Source: Erythroxylum novogranatense
Taxonomy: Eukaryota > Streptophyta > Magnoliopsida > Malpighiales > Erythroxylaceae
Length of the DNA: 64,000 bases
Direction: 5' to 3'
Assembly (NCBI GenBank): GCA_029891385.1
Contig: JAIWQS010000234.1
Coordinates: 1-64,000 of the forward strand
Both the position numbers and the translations under genes were made by a program. Of this stretch, positions 44,362 through 54,861 are shown piece after piece (the stretch's first letter is position 1; every line of letters begins with the position of its first letter). The notes under the pieces were generated by a model. That model had not been told where the DNA came from and ran no database searches. It worked only from the letters and a program-made list of their open reading frames with translations.

Positions 44362-47300
44362 TGTAACATCCCACCCCTGATGGCAAGGGTAAAATCGTAA
44401 TTTAGCAAAGGATGAGAGTGATTGGGACTAATTAGGAATTTCCATGCATACTGGTATTGGTGAATAGTGAATTTTTGCATATGAAAAATAACTGTACATG
44501 CATTAATGATTATTTTCCAGTATTGGGTCTAAATGGAATTTTATAGTGAATAATGTGGAAATTGTGTTTGAAAAATTTATTGGAGTGATCCATTATGTGT
44601 TTTACATTTTAAGGGATTTTAAGGAAATTTTTTGGAATTTTCCGGAGAAAATTTCCGAACAGAAAAAACCACCAAGTGGCGAACCGGTTGATTTTCGGTA
44701 TCGAAAATTTCTATCCAATGGCACTACAATATTGGGTATATTATTTTGGGATTGAAATTTGGGCCATTGGACTTGGATGGGTTAAATTTCACATTAGGGT
44801 TCTTAAAAATCCTATTACATGTTTTGTCTTTTTCTTGTTTTGTTTTTTTTCCTACAAATGCCAAGTGTCCTAAAGAGTTTTAATGCTTTTGTCTTGTTCC
44901 TAGCTATTAAATACGGCAACTTCATTGATAAAAGACCAAGTGTCTTGCTTATTCCTTCCCCATCCAAAAACCTTCTCCACTTTACCTCTCCATCGATTTT
45001 TCTTCTCTCTTTCTTTAAGTGTTACTTCTTCCACCCTTAAGAGCCTTGCATGCATCCAAGCTATTTTCTTTTCTTGATGATGATACACATGCATGGTGTT
45101 AGAAGAGAGTGGAGAAGGTGTTGAGTTAGAGGATTAAGTAAAGAATTGAAGAGATTGAAGTTGGAAAAGCTTGATTAGGTAAGGTTTATGCTAAGCTTTC
45201 ATTATGTTCTTTCATATGGTTGTTAGAAGCATTTATTGTGATTTTTATGTGCATTAATGTCATGGAATTTTGGAGATTTATGTTCAAGTGAATGTATGAA
45301 TGATCTAGTGACTGATTTCTTGTCCATTTGGATGCTTAGTGATGTGTTATTGGTATTGGAAGTGATAGGATCTAAGGTTAGTACCAAAGTGGAAAATTGG
45401 TTTTGTATCGATTACAATTGCTTTGATCATAACTAATGGTGTGGTTGTGCAAATGAGGTTTGATTTGTGCCAAATGAAACTTTAGTTGATTGGATACAAT
45501 TGTCTGTGAAATAGGTGTTGTCTAATTGTAGTTCTAAGAGGTTGAATTTTGGCTTGGAAAATCAGAGACATGGGCGTGTGTAATAAAGACTCGATTAATG
45601 ACCTAATTGTTTTGATGATTTTTCTAGATTAATTTAGAAGGAATTGGTGAAAATGGTCTGAATGAAATTTGAAGCCTATCTTGTTAGCTTTCCATTGCCA
45701 CTGATTTTGCAATTTTTCGATATGTACGTTGGGAGTTATGAACTGTTAACTAATGACTGACTATGTGCATTACGTTGGAACCTAGCCATAAGTGTAGGTT
45801 TGGTGAGCATTGTGATTAAAGGCAAATTTAGAGATTTTTATGATTTGAATTGGCACAAATGATCTTCTGGAACGTTGTAGAGGAAGCAATTATCTTGAAA
45901 ATGAGATATAGTATGTTAATTTTGGATAACAGAATTGGGAGTTATGAATTTTCAAAGATTGGACTGTTAGGTCCTTGACTAGGGTCGTGGCAGAAACTTG
46001 CATGACAGTTTTGAGCTTGTTAATGATGGAATTGATTCTGAGTCCTTATGAAAATTGAAGTATGAGAACTTATCTTTCCAGTGATATAAGGTAGTGATTT
46101 TTTGACATTTGTGCTAGGAGATATGCTTGCTTTGAAATGTACTGCTTGATTGGGAAATTCCAAAGGCAGATGCTTTGGTGAATTGTTTGGCCTAGTTAGC
46201 AAATGGATTTGATTTCAGGTTGTTCATGAAAGTTGTAGATATCATTGGGATATTTCTGAGCATATTTATTGTGTAATTTTTGACTAAGGAAATGGGAAGT
46301 TATTGAATTTACAAAATCCTGCACTGTTTTGAGAGGCATTGATTGGGTAGTAACTTTGATTGCATTTTTGACACCCTTAGAGGTGAAATTGGCTTTTGTG
46401 TCCTTTATAAAACTTGTAGATCTCTCTTTTTTATATGAAATAGACACAAAGTTTGTCTAATTTGGAATTTGGAGTAAGGAGTTATGAGTTGTGAAAGTTG
46501 GGATGTCTGTGGACGCTTGTCCGTAACTGCCATCAGAGTAGCATAAATTCCACTTCACACTTCGAGATAAGTCCATTAGAACATACATGTAGCATTAGTC
46601 GACTAGGATTCTCGTGCAAGTTGACTAGATCATATATTTTTCTTCTTTTGCTTATAACTTGTCCATCCGACCTCCGATTGACCTGATTCTTGAGGCATCG
46701 GATTCGTGAATCATTTAATTTCATTTCTATGAGAAATTGGGAAATTTTTAGAGGCGAAATTGACAGAAATTAGTTAGGTTAAATTGAGAGGATCGGGTAG
46801 CGATTTTTGGACCTTTGACGTCCGAATTGAGCGATTTTAGTGTCTATAGTTTCTTTGGACATGGGGAACATTTTTACAAGATGATTTATGAAATGATACC
46901 GAATATCATGAACATGCATCAGGCACCTTCTAATTGTTACATGTGCATTTTGACATGTTTCTAAATGACCAATTGGTAACGCTTTGTATATCGTCACCGT
47001 TATAGAGGAACTCTTGAGCGTCGATCCACCGACATCATGAAACTTCCGTGTATTAGCTCTAAGCACAGTGAGTGACCTAGATGGCTCTCGCTCAATTATG
47101 ATATGTCAAATGTGGGAATAATGGAGGAATAGGATTGAGTATTGTTTCGATCGGATTAGGATGATGGTTCGATGAATTGGGAGAATTGACATAGAAGTGT
47201 TTTGATGTATACCGTGATCAACTGTGATATACCGTGATCAATTGTGATATACCGTGATCAATTCAGAAATATCGTGATCAATTGTTTGCTATGATTAATT

Positions 47301-48209
47301 GTCAAGTGTCTTGATGTGCTCATTATGAATCTATTCATTGTTGCTATGACCAATATGATGATCGCTTATTGATTGTACAGCTATCGCCATTTATAATGTG
47401 CTCAATTGCGATTGATGGAATCATGGTATTATATGTGATATCGATCGTTAATCTTGGGCATATGCATTGCATACATCAATGCATAAACCGATAATAACAA
47501 TTATGACCGGAGCAAGTTTCATCGATATTGAAAACGAGCCTTGAGCTCAAGGAGATAGACACTCCCTGAGACGTGTTCACGGACATCGCTCATCGCTTAT
47601 ACGCCGGTCACAACACCAAATAAACTAGAAAAGTGTCACACGTGCATTGCATACATATTTGACTGAATACTGTCAATTGCCTTATAAAATTGTGATATGC
47701 TTATATCTATTGATTAAGGTGGTATTTACGATCGCTATGACCGTAATTTGCTTGTGTGTCGATGATTGGGCGAACCATCGATGATGGTTCTCACCGAGTT
47801 CAGAAACTCACCCAAAATTTGCATCTAATTTTCAAGTTCAAGAGTACCCCGCTTGACACGGAGTATGTCTACCGACGCAAGGATAGATAGAGGTCTGGAT
47901 CCGTCAAGGCCTCAGTATTAGTGTCCCATAGAATTGTATTTCAAAATGCTCGTATTTATCGTGGGCCTAATGTTGGTTAAGTCATTACATGGCTATTGTA
48001 AATTGTTGTCGATCGCTTGTAATAATGAAAATGCTTCCTTTACATTTGGGCTCAAAATTATATAATGTGCACATGAGAGTCTTGAAAAAAATAATAAAAA
48101 TTTTCATCTTGAAGTTTCGACCGATCGATGTAGCACGCCACCTTCATGGGCATGACTCGGATATCACCAACGATGTCGGGTTCGGGTCACGAGGGAGTGG
48201 GGTGTTACA
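44362..48209 (+). mobile_element. S4: solo LTR (3848 bp) inside the G1 3' LTR
   Basis: It starts TGTAACATCCCACCCC, ends GTGGGGTGTTACA, and has perfect duplications AAGAG (44357-44361 and 48210-48214). It is related to S1 along most of its length. Landmarks: TATA-like ATTAAATACG (about 44907), GTCCATCCGACCTCCGATTG (about 46660), donor-like GTGAGTGACC (47068), a 21-bp repeat (about 47211-47283), the inverted repeat ACCATCGATGATGGT (47774-47788) and a degraded acceptor near 47836. No coding sequence was found. Confidence 0.92.
47211..47283 (+). repeat. About 21-bp tandem repeat, four copies, in S4
   Basis: ATACCGTGATCAATTGTGAT-type units recur four times, the last two diverged. Like the arrays in S1 and N1, it lies between the donor-like and acceptor-like signals of the LTR. 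Confidence 0.8.
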
Positions 48210-48587
48210 AAGAGACCGAGTGAGTCACGAGTTATGGCGACACTCCATTTTGTTCTATTTATGTATTTTCAAGTTTCACTTTTGGAAGTCAAGGCTTTAG
48301 TTACATTTTAAGTTTTATTGGTGCAAGTGTATTTTTGGCATCTTGAACTAAAAAGTTGTAATTTGGTTTGAAATGTTATTAAAGCTTTGTAAAACTCATC
48401 TTTTGGATATTAATGAATTATGGATATGTTTGTTTCAAATAAATGAAAGCAAGTTCCAATTTTGTTCGCTATGGGGCCCTTGAGCTTCCGAAGGTTTTCC
48501 TTCTTCGTTTGATTAATAAGTTTTGTCTCACGCAGCAAGTACCACGTTTTCATGCCAGATGTTGGGCTTCGAAAACGGGGTTCAACA

Positions 48588-49843
48588 TATGACCTCCACT
48601 TTTAAGGAAAGGATTGAACCCGATGGATATAAGTGGAAGAATATCACTGTAGCTACAAAACAATTATACTTTCATGAGTTCGAGGTACAATAATTATTTC
48701 GTTATTTATTATATATATATATATATTGTGTCGATATATATATATAGTTTTACATTAACTAATATATATTTTTATTCTTTATCGTAAAGCATTTTTCGGG
48801 ACGCTACTGACGGAGCATATACAAATTCGGAGAGGCGGGCTCGTATAACGTTATCGCGATTTCATTAACGCGATAAACAAGGCTAGTGCACGACCCCGCT
48901 TTATTTCGGAGGATATTTGGAGTCGCTATCGCGATTGGGCATCACCGCAGCAATGTCCATCTCAGACGAACTCTACCAATGACGGAGGCCTGTGTCAATG
49001 TAGTCTTCCCGTATATACGGAGGCTCAATAACTCACCAAGAGCATGCAGACAGACTTGTAAGTATCTACACCGTATAATTATTTTTGTCGATAGTTAGCT
49101 TCGTTGTATTATGGATAATAATAATGCTCTAAATGTCTGCTGCAACTTATGGGCTGCGCTGAGTTATTTTCTTTGTCTAACAGAGGCTAATATCATACAA
49201 CTTTTCAACCTCTGCCAAGTTTAAACGATTTCTAGTTCACATCTAACATTTTAGTTTTTCTCATGTAGAGAAGTCATCAGCACCAAGCCTACCCCTTCAG
49301 CTTAATCCCGCACACTCACACGAAGAAGCATGACGGTGTAACCTTCATCAACAAATACCGTCGAGAGTGAATGTATGTCCAATTATTGCATTTTATATAT
49401 TTCTAAAATCATGCCTGGCCCTTCTTCTTAATGTTAACTTCACATACCTTATAGACCAATTACAACAAACCTCGAGCTACAAATCGCAGGAGGAACAAAC
49501 TCAGACGTGTCTCGGACGTATTTTGAGGCCGTGGGTGGTAGGGATCGTCGTAAGGTGATATTTGGTCTAGGTTTGTATGGGAACACATGTTATTCCCAAT
49601 CTTCCATGTCCAAAGACAAAGAAGGTCCACTAGGCCATTGAACAACAATGAAGTCATCGAGCCGGTCACAAAGACAAACATTAATGGACAAGATAGCTCA
49701 TTTGGAAGAGGGCGAGACAGAGCGGGAGGAACAACGGATGAGGGACCAGGAGCATCGAATCAGGGAGCAAATGGAGCAACGAATCAAGGAGCAGATGGAG
49801 CAACGAATCAGGGAGCAGATGGAGCTACAAATGAGAGAGCGAT
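48588..49843 (+). pseudogene. CACTA second gene tnpA (Transposase_24-like), 3' exons
   Basis: It continues from 22704 as TSTFKERIEPDGYKWKNITV and TKQLYFHEFE. A donor GAG|GTACAA at 48685 and an AT-rich intron follow. The next exon (about 48790) reads KASARPRFISEDIWSRYRDW in best-fit frames, then a frameshifted SLPVYTEAQ-LTKSMQTDL where the family has a TGGS-H-EH motif. Later exons give HTKKHDGVTFINKYRRE (about 49318), SDVSRTYFEAVGGRDRRKVI (about 49500) and a long charged coiled coil at 49648-49843 (REQMEQRIKEQMEQRIREQM). The order matches plant En/Spm Transposase_24 proteins. Several frameshifts make it non-functional. Confidence 0.78.
48708..48746. repeat. Interrupted (TA)n microsatellite in a tnpA intron
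   Basis: Two TA runs are separated by TTGTGTCGA. The repeat lies in the apparent intron that starts at 48685. Confidence 0.85.
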
Positions 49844-49866
49844 GATAAGATGAGAGAAGAGATTAT

Positions 49867-51379
49867 TGATAAGCAGGTCGAAAGTAATCGCAAAATTTAC
49901 TTGACTCGCACACTAAAATTTGTAGTTGTGGTAAGTCGGGATCGAATCTACAGGGAATGTTCGGTTAATTTTTGTACTGAAAATAATTGATGCAAGAAAA
50001 GTATATGGGGGGTTTTTGGTTTTTGAACAATTTAGAAAATTAAAGTAAAATTAAACTATCGAAAATAAATTAAAACAAACAATCAAAAATGAGAAAAGTG
50101 TCGAGTATAAGTAAGGTCAGGCCTAGGTCAATCTCGGCTAAGACAATCAAGCATATTCCTCATTTTAAAGTCTTTACAATTCTTTTCGGACTATTGATGT
50201 GAGACTAATAGAACGCTCTATAAATCTCTGTTTTCCCTTAAATTGAATTTAATCAAGATACGATCATTGATTAAACCTAACCACCAAATAATCTAGGATA
50301 CGATCTCTAGATTCAATTTGGCAGTCGTATTACGAATTGGAAAACGATCAATATAGGAAGTAACCTCACAAGCTCGGGTTATCTAACCTAAGTCATGTTG
50401 TTCTTAACGATTAACGATCGTTAGATGCTACTCGCAAATATTAAAAGTAACGATTACGGATTACAATTAATATTTTAGCAAAAGGTTCGAAATAAAACGA
50501 TCAAAATATTATATTAAGATCATTAATTTCAAGACCATCCAAATCCATACCAACAACACAACAATCCGAAAATAAATCACAACTTTAAAATGACGAAAAT
50601 AGCTTAACCGTGACTTGGCGTCGATATCCCCATTAAACCGGTGTCAGGAAGTTAGCCGGCCATCTTTAGTTTCATGCTCCAACAGTGACTCCTAGGTTCT
50701 GAAGAGACAAAGAACATTACAACAGCGTCAACATGCTTTTGTTCTTCATTTTTGTTTTGCACCGCCCACTGTTTTGCTTCAATGTCTTTGCTTTAATGTC
50801 TGCCCGATACTGTAGCTTTGTTATTGTCTCTGCTCCCACTGTTTATGATTAGACAATTAAGGTTGCCTCCTTTTAAAAGAACTCTTCGAATGCCCTCTGC
50901 GTTTTGTGCTTTCCTCTAGCAATGATTTAGCAGCTTCCCACGTTTTCCTTCTTACGCCGACACTGTTCTCTTCACCCTGGTTCCTGTAGCTGACCAGACA
51001 ATTAAAAAAATCCCTCACGTTAAAAACTCTTCAGCCCTTACACCCTGGTATTCTCCTATAGCGTTTTTAGAGAAAACGCAGCGCAGCAGCGTTGGTTGCG
51101 CAGGTTAAACGCAGCTAACGCTGCGTTTAACGCTGGCGCAGCAACGTAAACGCTGCTGCGCTGTATGCATAGGGAAATCTTTTTTTTTTTTTACTTTGTG
51201 CCTTAACTAAATAAACAATTGTGTTCTAATTTACTTTAGAAAATTTTGACTTTTTGGTCTAAAAAATATATCAATAAATCCAATCTCATAGTCAACACAA
51301 ATTGAACATTTTATCTTAAAAATAGGATCGAAATCACATGTAAATGAATAAGAAAATCTAAGATAATTCAATCCTATCA
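49867..51379 (-). repeat. OTA 3' LTR (Athila/Tat-type), 1513 bp
   Basis: On the minus strand it starts TGATAGGATTGAATTATC at 51379, right after a G-rich polypurine tract, and ends ACCTGCTTATCA at 49867. The ends TGATA/TATCA are inverted. The partner LTR is outside the window, so boundaries rest on these ends and on the polypurine tract. ATTAT (49862-49866) would be the target duplication. It interrupts or abuts the 3' end of CACTA tnpA. 51060-51160 is a GC-richer patch with repeated AACGCTGCG / CGCAGCG words. No coding sequence is seen. Confidence 0.68.
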
Positions 51380-51396
51380 AATACCCCCACCCTTGG
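51380..51396 (-). other. OTA polypurine tract
   Basis: The minus strand reads CCAAGGGTGGGGGTATT directly before the LTR start TGATAGG. Confidence 0.7.
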
Positions 51397-51781
51397 TCTT
51401 TGACCGTCCTCGGGCAAACCGTCAAAATCAAAATCACAAATCAAAGATTTAACTCATTCTCCACATTTCTTAAGAATAGATAGTCAAAAGTAAAAGTAAT
51501 GACTTTCATACCCCAAGCAAAAACTCAACATTCAAAGCTTTTACTCATGATTTATTAACATTCAATATTTTCAAAAACTGAGCAATCTAATGGTAGACTC
51601 AAAAAATGTGTTTAATTAAAATATATCAATAGGTACACTCAATACCATTCATGATCATGACAATCCATAACTTTGCATATCATTTCATTTCTCCACCACC
51701 AATAGTCACATGCAAAATCATGAATCAAAGGACTTTTCAAGGTTGTAATGTGGGTAAGGGTAAGGTGAGATATATTTAAGT

Positions 51782-52044
51782 TGTAGGGTCAAAGTGAACT
51801 TTCAAGCTGATCACTCAGATGAAACGTCTCTCGCCATCCTCAGGTATTGTCCTCTTTGAACACGCCTACAATGGCTCAACGAAGGTAAGAGTTTTGTTGT
51901 TCTTAAAGAACAAGAAAACTGAGGGCTCGGTGGTAGGCGTGTTCTTAAACGACTGTCTGACCAAAGAGGACAATACCTGAGTGATGGCGTAGAGGTCGTC
52001 TGCCCATCAGAGTGGTCGCGCGGCCAAAGTTTACTGACCCTACA
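51782..52044. repeat. Large imperfect inverted repeat (foldback) 1
   Basis: The outer ends are TGTAGGGTC (51782) and GACCCTACA (ends 52044). Inner matches are CAGGTATTGTCCTCTTTG against CAAAGAGGACAATACCTG, then GAACACGCCTAC against GTAGGCGTGTTC. The centre is the palindrome GTTCTTAAAGAAC (51899-51911). The arms are about 125 bp with small gaps. TTAAGT precedes and TTAAAT follows, a possible imperfect target duplication. Confidence 0.8.
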
Positions 52045-52069
52045 TTAAATGGCGCTTTGATGGTAGGTC

Positions 52070-52326
52070 CGGAATCAAGTCACAGGTATTGTCTCTTTGG
52101 TCGGGTGAGCCTGCTCGGACCCAGACCTCGAGGTTTTGTTGTTCTTAAGAACATGCCTCTACAATGGCTCAATGGTAAGAGGCGTGTTCTTAAAGAACAA
52201 CAAAACTCGAGGTCTCGAAGTTCGAGCAAATGGCTCACCTCGACCAAAGAGGACAATACTGAGTGATGGCAGAGAGGTTTGCTCATCAGAGGGTCGTGGT
52301 GGCCAAAGTTCACGGACCCTACATAG
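52070..52326. repeat. Large imperfect inverted repeat (foldback) 2
   Basis: It is related to foldback 1. AGGTATTGTCTCTTTGGTCG pairs with CGACCAAAGAGGACAATACT, AGACCTCGAGGTTTTGTTG pairs with CAACAAAACTCGAGGTCT, and the tip is GTTCTTAAGAAC / GTTCTTAAAGAAC around GCCTCT...AGAGGC. Only the right arm keeps the GACCCTACA end. The left arm is shortened at 52060-52080. Confidence 0.78.
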
Positions 52327-52655
52327 TCAAGTAGCATAAAAGTCATCAAAGCTAGTGAAACAACGCAACACTCATCAAAAACTCTGGTTACCGTTAACTA
52401 TGACAAATGCAACAATTACATTTCACAACCCCATTAAACTCTCTCACACAAACCATATGAAGCATATGTCAATCCGAAACAATCACTCATACAATTATCC
52501 CAATCAAAGCACAAGAGAATCTTTCAAGCAAATCTCTACCTCATTTTCAACATACTCAAATGACTCAACCATTACAACTCTAGGAAGATGCATGAATCAT
52601 AAACAACTTTTCAACACAAATGCAATTCTTCCTTGGTACATTTATTTTAAACAAT

Positions 52656-52720
52656 TTTTCTTTTCTTTTCTTTTCTTTCTTTTCTTTTTTCATTTTCATT
52701 TTCTTTTTCTTCTTTTTTTG
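52656..52720. repeat. TTTTC-rich low-complexity run
   Basis: TTTTCTTTTC words run for about 60 bases. It is purine-rich on the minus strand but far from an LTR boundary, so it is probably a simple repeat and not a primer site. Confidence 0.7.
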
Positions 52721-53605
52721 TAAAAATTAAAATAAACTACATCAACATGGGAATATAACCATCCTCACATATATACACCCCACACTTAGAATTTTGTACA
52801 TCCACAAACTCACCAATCACAAATGTTCCACTAGCTTTATGACTTGGGTAGACATTTGGTTAAGTTTAAAAGCTAAAATGTGGTTTATACAAAAAGAAAG
52901 GAAACAACTCAAAGGGGTTTATCAAGAGAAAAATCATTTCAATAGGGTTGGTCATTTGGCCAATGTAGCTTATGAAAAAAAAAGAATGCCTAATCATATC
53001 CATGTTAATGCATGTGATAAAAATGTGGTCTCGAATAGAAATTCAACGCAAAATCAAGATGTACATGTCATGAAGGTCACACATTATCAAAAGGCAATGC
53101 GACTGATATGGATGTGTCAGTCAATTAAGGCTCAAAATCTCACCGGCTTTGTTTACCATTAGTCACTACTCTTTTAAAGATAATGCACATTAATAAATCA
53201 CAAGAGCAAAAGTACATGCTAGAGTTGCAATGGATTTTACTAATCAATTCACACTCTAATTATGACTAAATAATCTTAAAAGCAATAGAAAACAAGAAAA
53301 ATTTTGAATTTGGTTCATTTAATTTTGAAAACCGCCTAAGGAGTCACGTAAGCTACAATTAAGCTAAAAAAATGCATCAAAACTAATGTAAAAAATAAAA
53401 AATAAAAAATGCATCAAACCTAATGTACCCCACCCCCACACTTAAAATTTGCATTGTCCTCAATGTAAAATCAAATGTCAGAAATGGAGTAGCTAACAAA
53501 AATAACATAAGCAAAAATGTAAAAGACAGAAATTAACTCCCCTTGGGTTGCCTCCCAAGCAGCCCCTTTGTTTAATATCGTTGGCTCGACCTCTAATTGC
53601 GTACT

Positions 53606-54855
53606 TTAAGTGACACCCATCACATCCTCTAGCATCAACACCTCTAAATCCTCCGTTTTGAAGCCCTCATAATACGGCTTTAAGCGATGACCATTCACTC
53701 GGAATGTCTTGTCAGTTTTGAGGCTCCGTATCTCCACTACACCAAAAGGAAAGACATGAGTGATAACAAATGGACCAACCCAATGGGAACGCAACTTACC
53801 AGGAAAGAGCTTAAGTCTGGAATGATATAGTAACACTTTCTGGCCCACTGAGAAACTCTTCCTCGAAATCATCTTATCATGAAAAGCTTTCGTTCTATCC
53901 TTATATATCACTGCATTTTGATAGGACTCGTTCCTCATTTCTTCCAACTCTTGCAGCTGCACCTTCCTATGCATTCCCGCATCATCCAAGTGCATGTTGC
54001 ATCTTTTGATGGCCCAAAATGCCTTGTGTTGTAATTCCACTGGAAGATGACATGGCTTCCCAAACACTAGCCTGTCTGACGACATGCCGGTTGGGGTTTT
54101 GTAAGTCGTCCGTAGAGCCCACAATGCATCTTCCGGTCTTATGCTCCAATCCTTCCTATTGGGTTGCCTGATTTTCCGAAATTAACTTGATTTCGATTGA
54201 GACTTCACTTGCCCGTTGGTTTGGGGATGGTAAGCGGAGAAACCTTATGCGTGATGTGATATTTTTGAACATTGCTTCCATCACCCGCTGCGAAGTGGGT
54301 TCCTCTATCGCTAACAATGGCCTTTCGTATCCCGAACCGAAAGAATGTTAGCCTTAACAAAATCTGCAACAACCTTGGCATCGTTAGTCCTAGTGGCTTT
54401 TGCTTCCACCCATTTAGAAACATAATCAGCTGCAAGCAATATATAAGTAAAGCCAAAAGATGGAGGAAAGGTCCCATAAAATCAATGCCCCAGCCGCCAA
54501 AAATTTCACGAAAAGCAAAGGAGTTTGTGGCATTTGATCCTTACGGACAAAGTTACCCGACCGCTGGCATCTATCACAGGATTTGCGAAGATATATGCAT
54601 CTTTGAACAATGTTGGCCAGAGAAGCCGCCTTCTGAACTTTTGAGCTGTCCGCTTAACTCCAAAATGTCCTCGCATGCGCATTTAATGGCATAAGGCTAA
54701 AATTGATGACGATTCACTTTTGGTTCACACCTTCTGATGACTTGATCTGCACAATGCCTCCAAAGATATGGGTCATCCCAAACATAGTACTTCGCTTCAC
54801 TTCGTAGCTTATCCCTCTGAGCCTTAGACAAACCAACAGGTAATTCATTAGTTAC
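53606..54855 (-). pseudogene. OTA integrase (Athila/Tat type), broken and truncated by G3
   Basis: Right to left in best-fit frames: KAQRDKLRSEAKYYVWDDPY and HCADQVIRRC (start of the HHCC domain), FKDAYIFANPCDRCQRSGNF (its CC pair), GIDFMGPF (first catalytic Asp), LIMFLNGWKQKP, VSDRGTHFAA (second Asp), then YHITHKVS. 53606-54124 is open: [51 protein letters not shown] [37 protein letters not shown] and [14 protein letters not shown]. This C-terminal pattern is specific to the Athila/Tat group. The catalytic Glu region (about 54130-54200) is frame-broken. Upstream pol would lie beyond G3. Confidence 0.88.
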
Positions 54856-54861
54856 TAAAAA

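Larger units (their letters stand above)
22705..48587 (+). mobile_element. G1: Ty3/gypsy chromovirus, disrupted by G2 and S4
   Basis: The LTRs begin TGTTGGGCCCCAAATTG and end GGGGTTCAACA. Perfect duplications TATGA flank the element (22700-22704 and 48588-48592). The order is primer site, gag, protease, reverse transcriptase, RNase H, integrase, chromodomain and polypurine tract. Without G2, S4 and one copy of each of their target duplications the element is about 8.6 kb. The coding region is decayed by frameshifts and by several stops. Its pol tail is close to that of G3. Confidence 0.92.
42576..48587 (+). repeat. G1 3' LTR, split by S4
   Basis: Two parts, 42576-44361 and 48210-48587, make an LTR of about 2159 bp ending AACGGGGTTCAACA. 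It is longer than the 5' LTR because it keeps about 550 bp (42739-43292). That part includes a purine-rich stretch (42830-42920) and a CG block (43231-43311) with the palindrome CGTCGCGACG (43263-43272). The conserved LTR module is at about 43338-43410. Confidence 0.9.
7205..49866 (+). mobile_element. CACTA (En/Spm) DNA transposon, interrupted by S2, N1 and G1
   Basis: Two diagnostic plant CACTA genes lie in order on the plus strand: a TNP2-type transposase (tnpD, 7205-13452) and a Transposase_24-type second protein (tnpA, 22290-22704 and 48588-49843). Removing S2, N1 and G1 with one target duplication each leaves about 6.3 kb. Both genes read on across each insertion point, which confirms that the pieces belong together. 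Terminal inverted repeats were not identified. The 5' end probably lies between 4513 and 7204, and the 3' end may lie beyond OTA, outside the window. Frameshifts and stops show that the element is dead. Confidence 0.8.
51397..53605 (-). other. OTA region between integrase and 3' LTR, non-coding
   Basis: At 53425-53470 the minus strand has GAGGACAATGCAAATTTTAA followed by GTGTGGGGGTGG, a string characteristic of the end of pol in Athila/Tat elements. Elements of this group often carry an env-like or unknown ORF here. I found none that is convincing. 51782-52326 holds two large inverted repeats. 52656-52720 is a long TTTTC-rich run on the plus strand (purine on the minus strand). The ORFs at 52355-53162 are AT-rich, and I do not trust them. 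Confidence 0.6.

Noticed and set aside
49587..49853. Collagen-like GATNQGAD repeat protein
   Set aside because: It is an alternative frame of the tnpA coiled-coil repeat, and the EQMEQRI frame matches the family.
52656..52720. Polypurine tract of OTA
   Set aside because: A better purine run directly abuts an LTR-like start at 51379. This one is 1.3 kb from any LTR end.
52355..53162. Two 122-codon ORFs as a possible envelope-like gene of OTA
   Set aside because: They are on the strand opposite to OTA pol, low in complexity (a phenylalanine-rich run from TTTTC repeats) and show no transmembrane/furin pattern.
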